Assembly (NCBI RefSeq): GCF_913777625.1
Contig: NZ_CAJYTI010000031.1
Coordinates: forward strand, 1-45,031
DNA from: an uncultured Sphingomonas sp.
GTDB lineage: Bacteria; Pseudomonadota; Alphaproteobacteria; Sphingomonadales; Sphingomonadaceae
Direction of reading: 5' to 3'
Length of the DNA stretch: 45,031 nucleotides
This document shows, piece after piece, positions 44,584-45,031 of the stretch. Below the pieces are notes generated by a model. That model searched no databases and was not told where the DNA came from. It was given only the letters and a program-made list of their open reading frames with translations. The translations under genes and the position numbers were made by a program. Each line of letters begins with the position of its first letter. Position 1 is the stretch's first letter.

Positions 44584-45031
44584 ATGTCGCTTCTCGAAGC
44601 CCGCAAGACCTACAAGCCCTTCGAATATCCCTGGGCCTATGAATATTGGAAGCGCCAGCAGCAGGTCCACTGGCTGCCGGAAGAGGTGCCGCTGGGCGAG
44701 GATTGCCGCGACTGGGCGCAGAAGCTGTCGGATCACGAGCGCAACCTGCTCACCCAGATCTTCCGCTTCTTCACCCAGGCCGACGTGGAAGTGCAGGATT
44801 GCTACCACGAGAAATACGGCCGCGTGTTCAAGCCGACCGAGGTGAAGATGATGCTCACCGCCTTCTCCAACATGGAGACGGTGCACATCGCGGCGTACAG
44901 CCACCTGCTCGACACGATCGGCATGCCCGAGAGCGAATATGGCGCCTTCCTCGAATATGCCGAGATGAAGGACAAGCACGACTATCTGCAGAAGTTCGGC
45001 GTCGACAATGACGAGGATATCGCGCGCACGC
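44584..45031 (+). CDS. nrdB: Ribonucleoside-diphosphate reductase, beta subunit (partial)
   Basis: The first 149 codons of NrdB are present and the rest lies off the window. The protein builds the diiron-tyrosyl radical for NrdA. The first metal ligand is Asp67 in FFTQAD. Then ETVHIAAY supplies Glu and His ligands and the radical Tyr four residues after the His, as in E. coli Glu115/His118/Tyr122. The N-terminus starts directly with the helical core (MSLLEARKTYKPFEYPW) and has no ATP-cone. GGAG lies eight bases before the ATG. A poly-G repeat sits just upstream. Confidence 0.95.
   Translation, partial: MSLLEARKTYKPFEYPWAYEYWKRQQQVHWLPEEVPLGEDCRDWAQKLSDHERNLLTQIFRFFTQADVEVQDCYHEKYGRVFKPTEVKMMLTAFSNMETVHIAAYSHLLDTIGMPESEYGAFLEYAEMKDKHDYLQKFGVDNDEDIART

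Noticed and set aside
44367..44642. 91-codon open frame overlapping the two-helix protein stop by four bases
   Set aside because: Despite the GTGA overlap, it runs straight through the palindromic repeat and the 14-G run and into nrdB in another frame. The product is low-complexity Pro/Gly/Ser.

Overview
The window looks like chromosome of a Sphingomonas-type alphaproteobacterium (order Sphingomonadales). The signs are high GC coding sequence, a PEPxxWA-CTERM surface protein, two large TonB-dependent receptors beside a LytS/LytTR two-component pair, a MaeB malic enzyme with a phosphotransacetylase tail, and GC-rich palindromic intergenic repeats. No rRNA, tRNA, CRISPR array, insertion sequence or prophage structural gene was found. 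Both ends cut genes: an ScfR/RamB-type regulator on the left and nrdB on the right. The genus is inferred from gene content; no search was run.

Region 1 (1-10.1 kb) is carbon metabolism. A short-chain acyl-CoA-type regulator is divergent from isocitrate lyase (aceA), which is followed by a 51-residue protein and a strong terminator. Next come a Doc/AbrB toxin-antitoxin pair with a promoter that looks leaderless, a GPH-type sugar transporter divergent from an acyl-CoA dehydrogenase, an SDR reductase, a VOC protein, and maeB. Glyoxylate shunt, fatty-acyl oxidation and malic enzyme fit growth on acetate or fatty acids.

Region 2 (10.4-20.4 kb) holds mutS, a secreted protein, a PAS-GGDEF-EAL protein with an intact EAL site and a degenerate GGDTF, and a structured 528-base leader region. 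That region contains an 18-codon reading frame behind a full-length Shine-Dalgarno sequence. A lipoprotein, a three-gene regulator-higB-higA operon behind a perfect inverted repeat, uvrB and the PEPxxWA-CTERM protein follow.

Region 3 (20.4-26.1 kb) has two envelope genes (a membrane protein and a metallo-beta-lactamase-fold hydrolase). Divergent from them is a four-gene cassette: a small XRE regulator behind a 16-bp perfect palindrome, then three overlapping genes for paralogous four-helix membrane proteins. ligA follows. This cassette is the best candidate for an undescribed system.

Region 4 (26.3-39.8 kb) runs TonB receptor, terminator, LytS-type kinase, LytTR regulator, bidirectional terminator, second TonB receptor. 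Then come FUSC protein, dienelactone hydrolase, gpmA, a PH-domain membrane protein, a secreted amidase and an AraC regulator with a GyrI-like domain.

Region 5 (39.8-45.0 kb) is class I ribonucleotide reductase. nrdA and nrdB are 2.5 kb apart, separated by a fasciclin protein, small envelope proteins, a DUF2171 protein and a GC-rich repeat ending in 14 G. Neither visible subunit carries an N-terminal ATP-cone. A NrdR-box-like site and a hairpin-terminator module lie upstream of nrdA.
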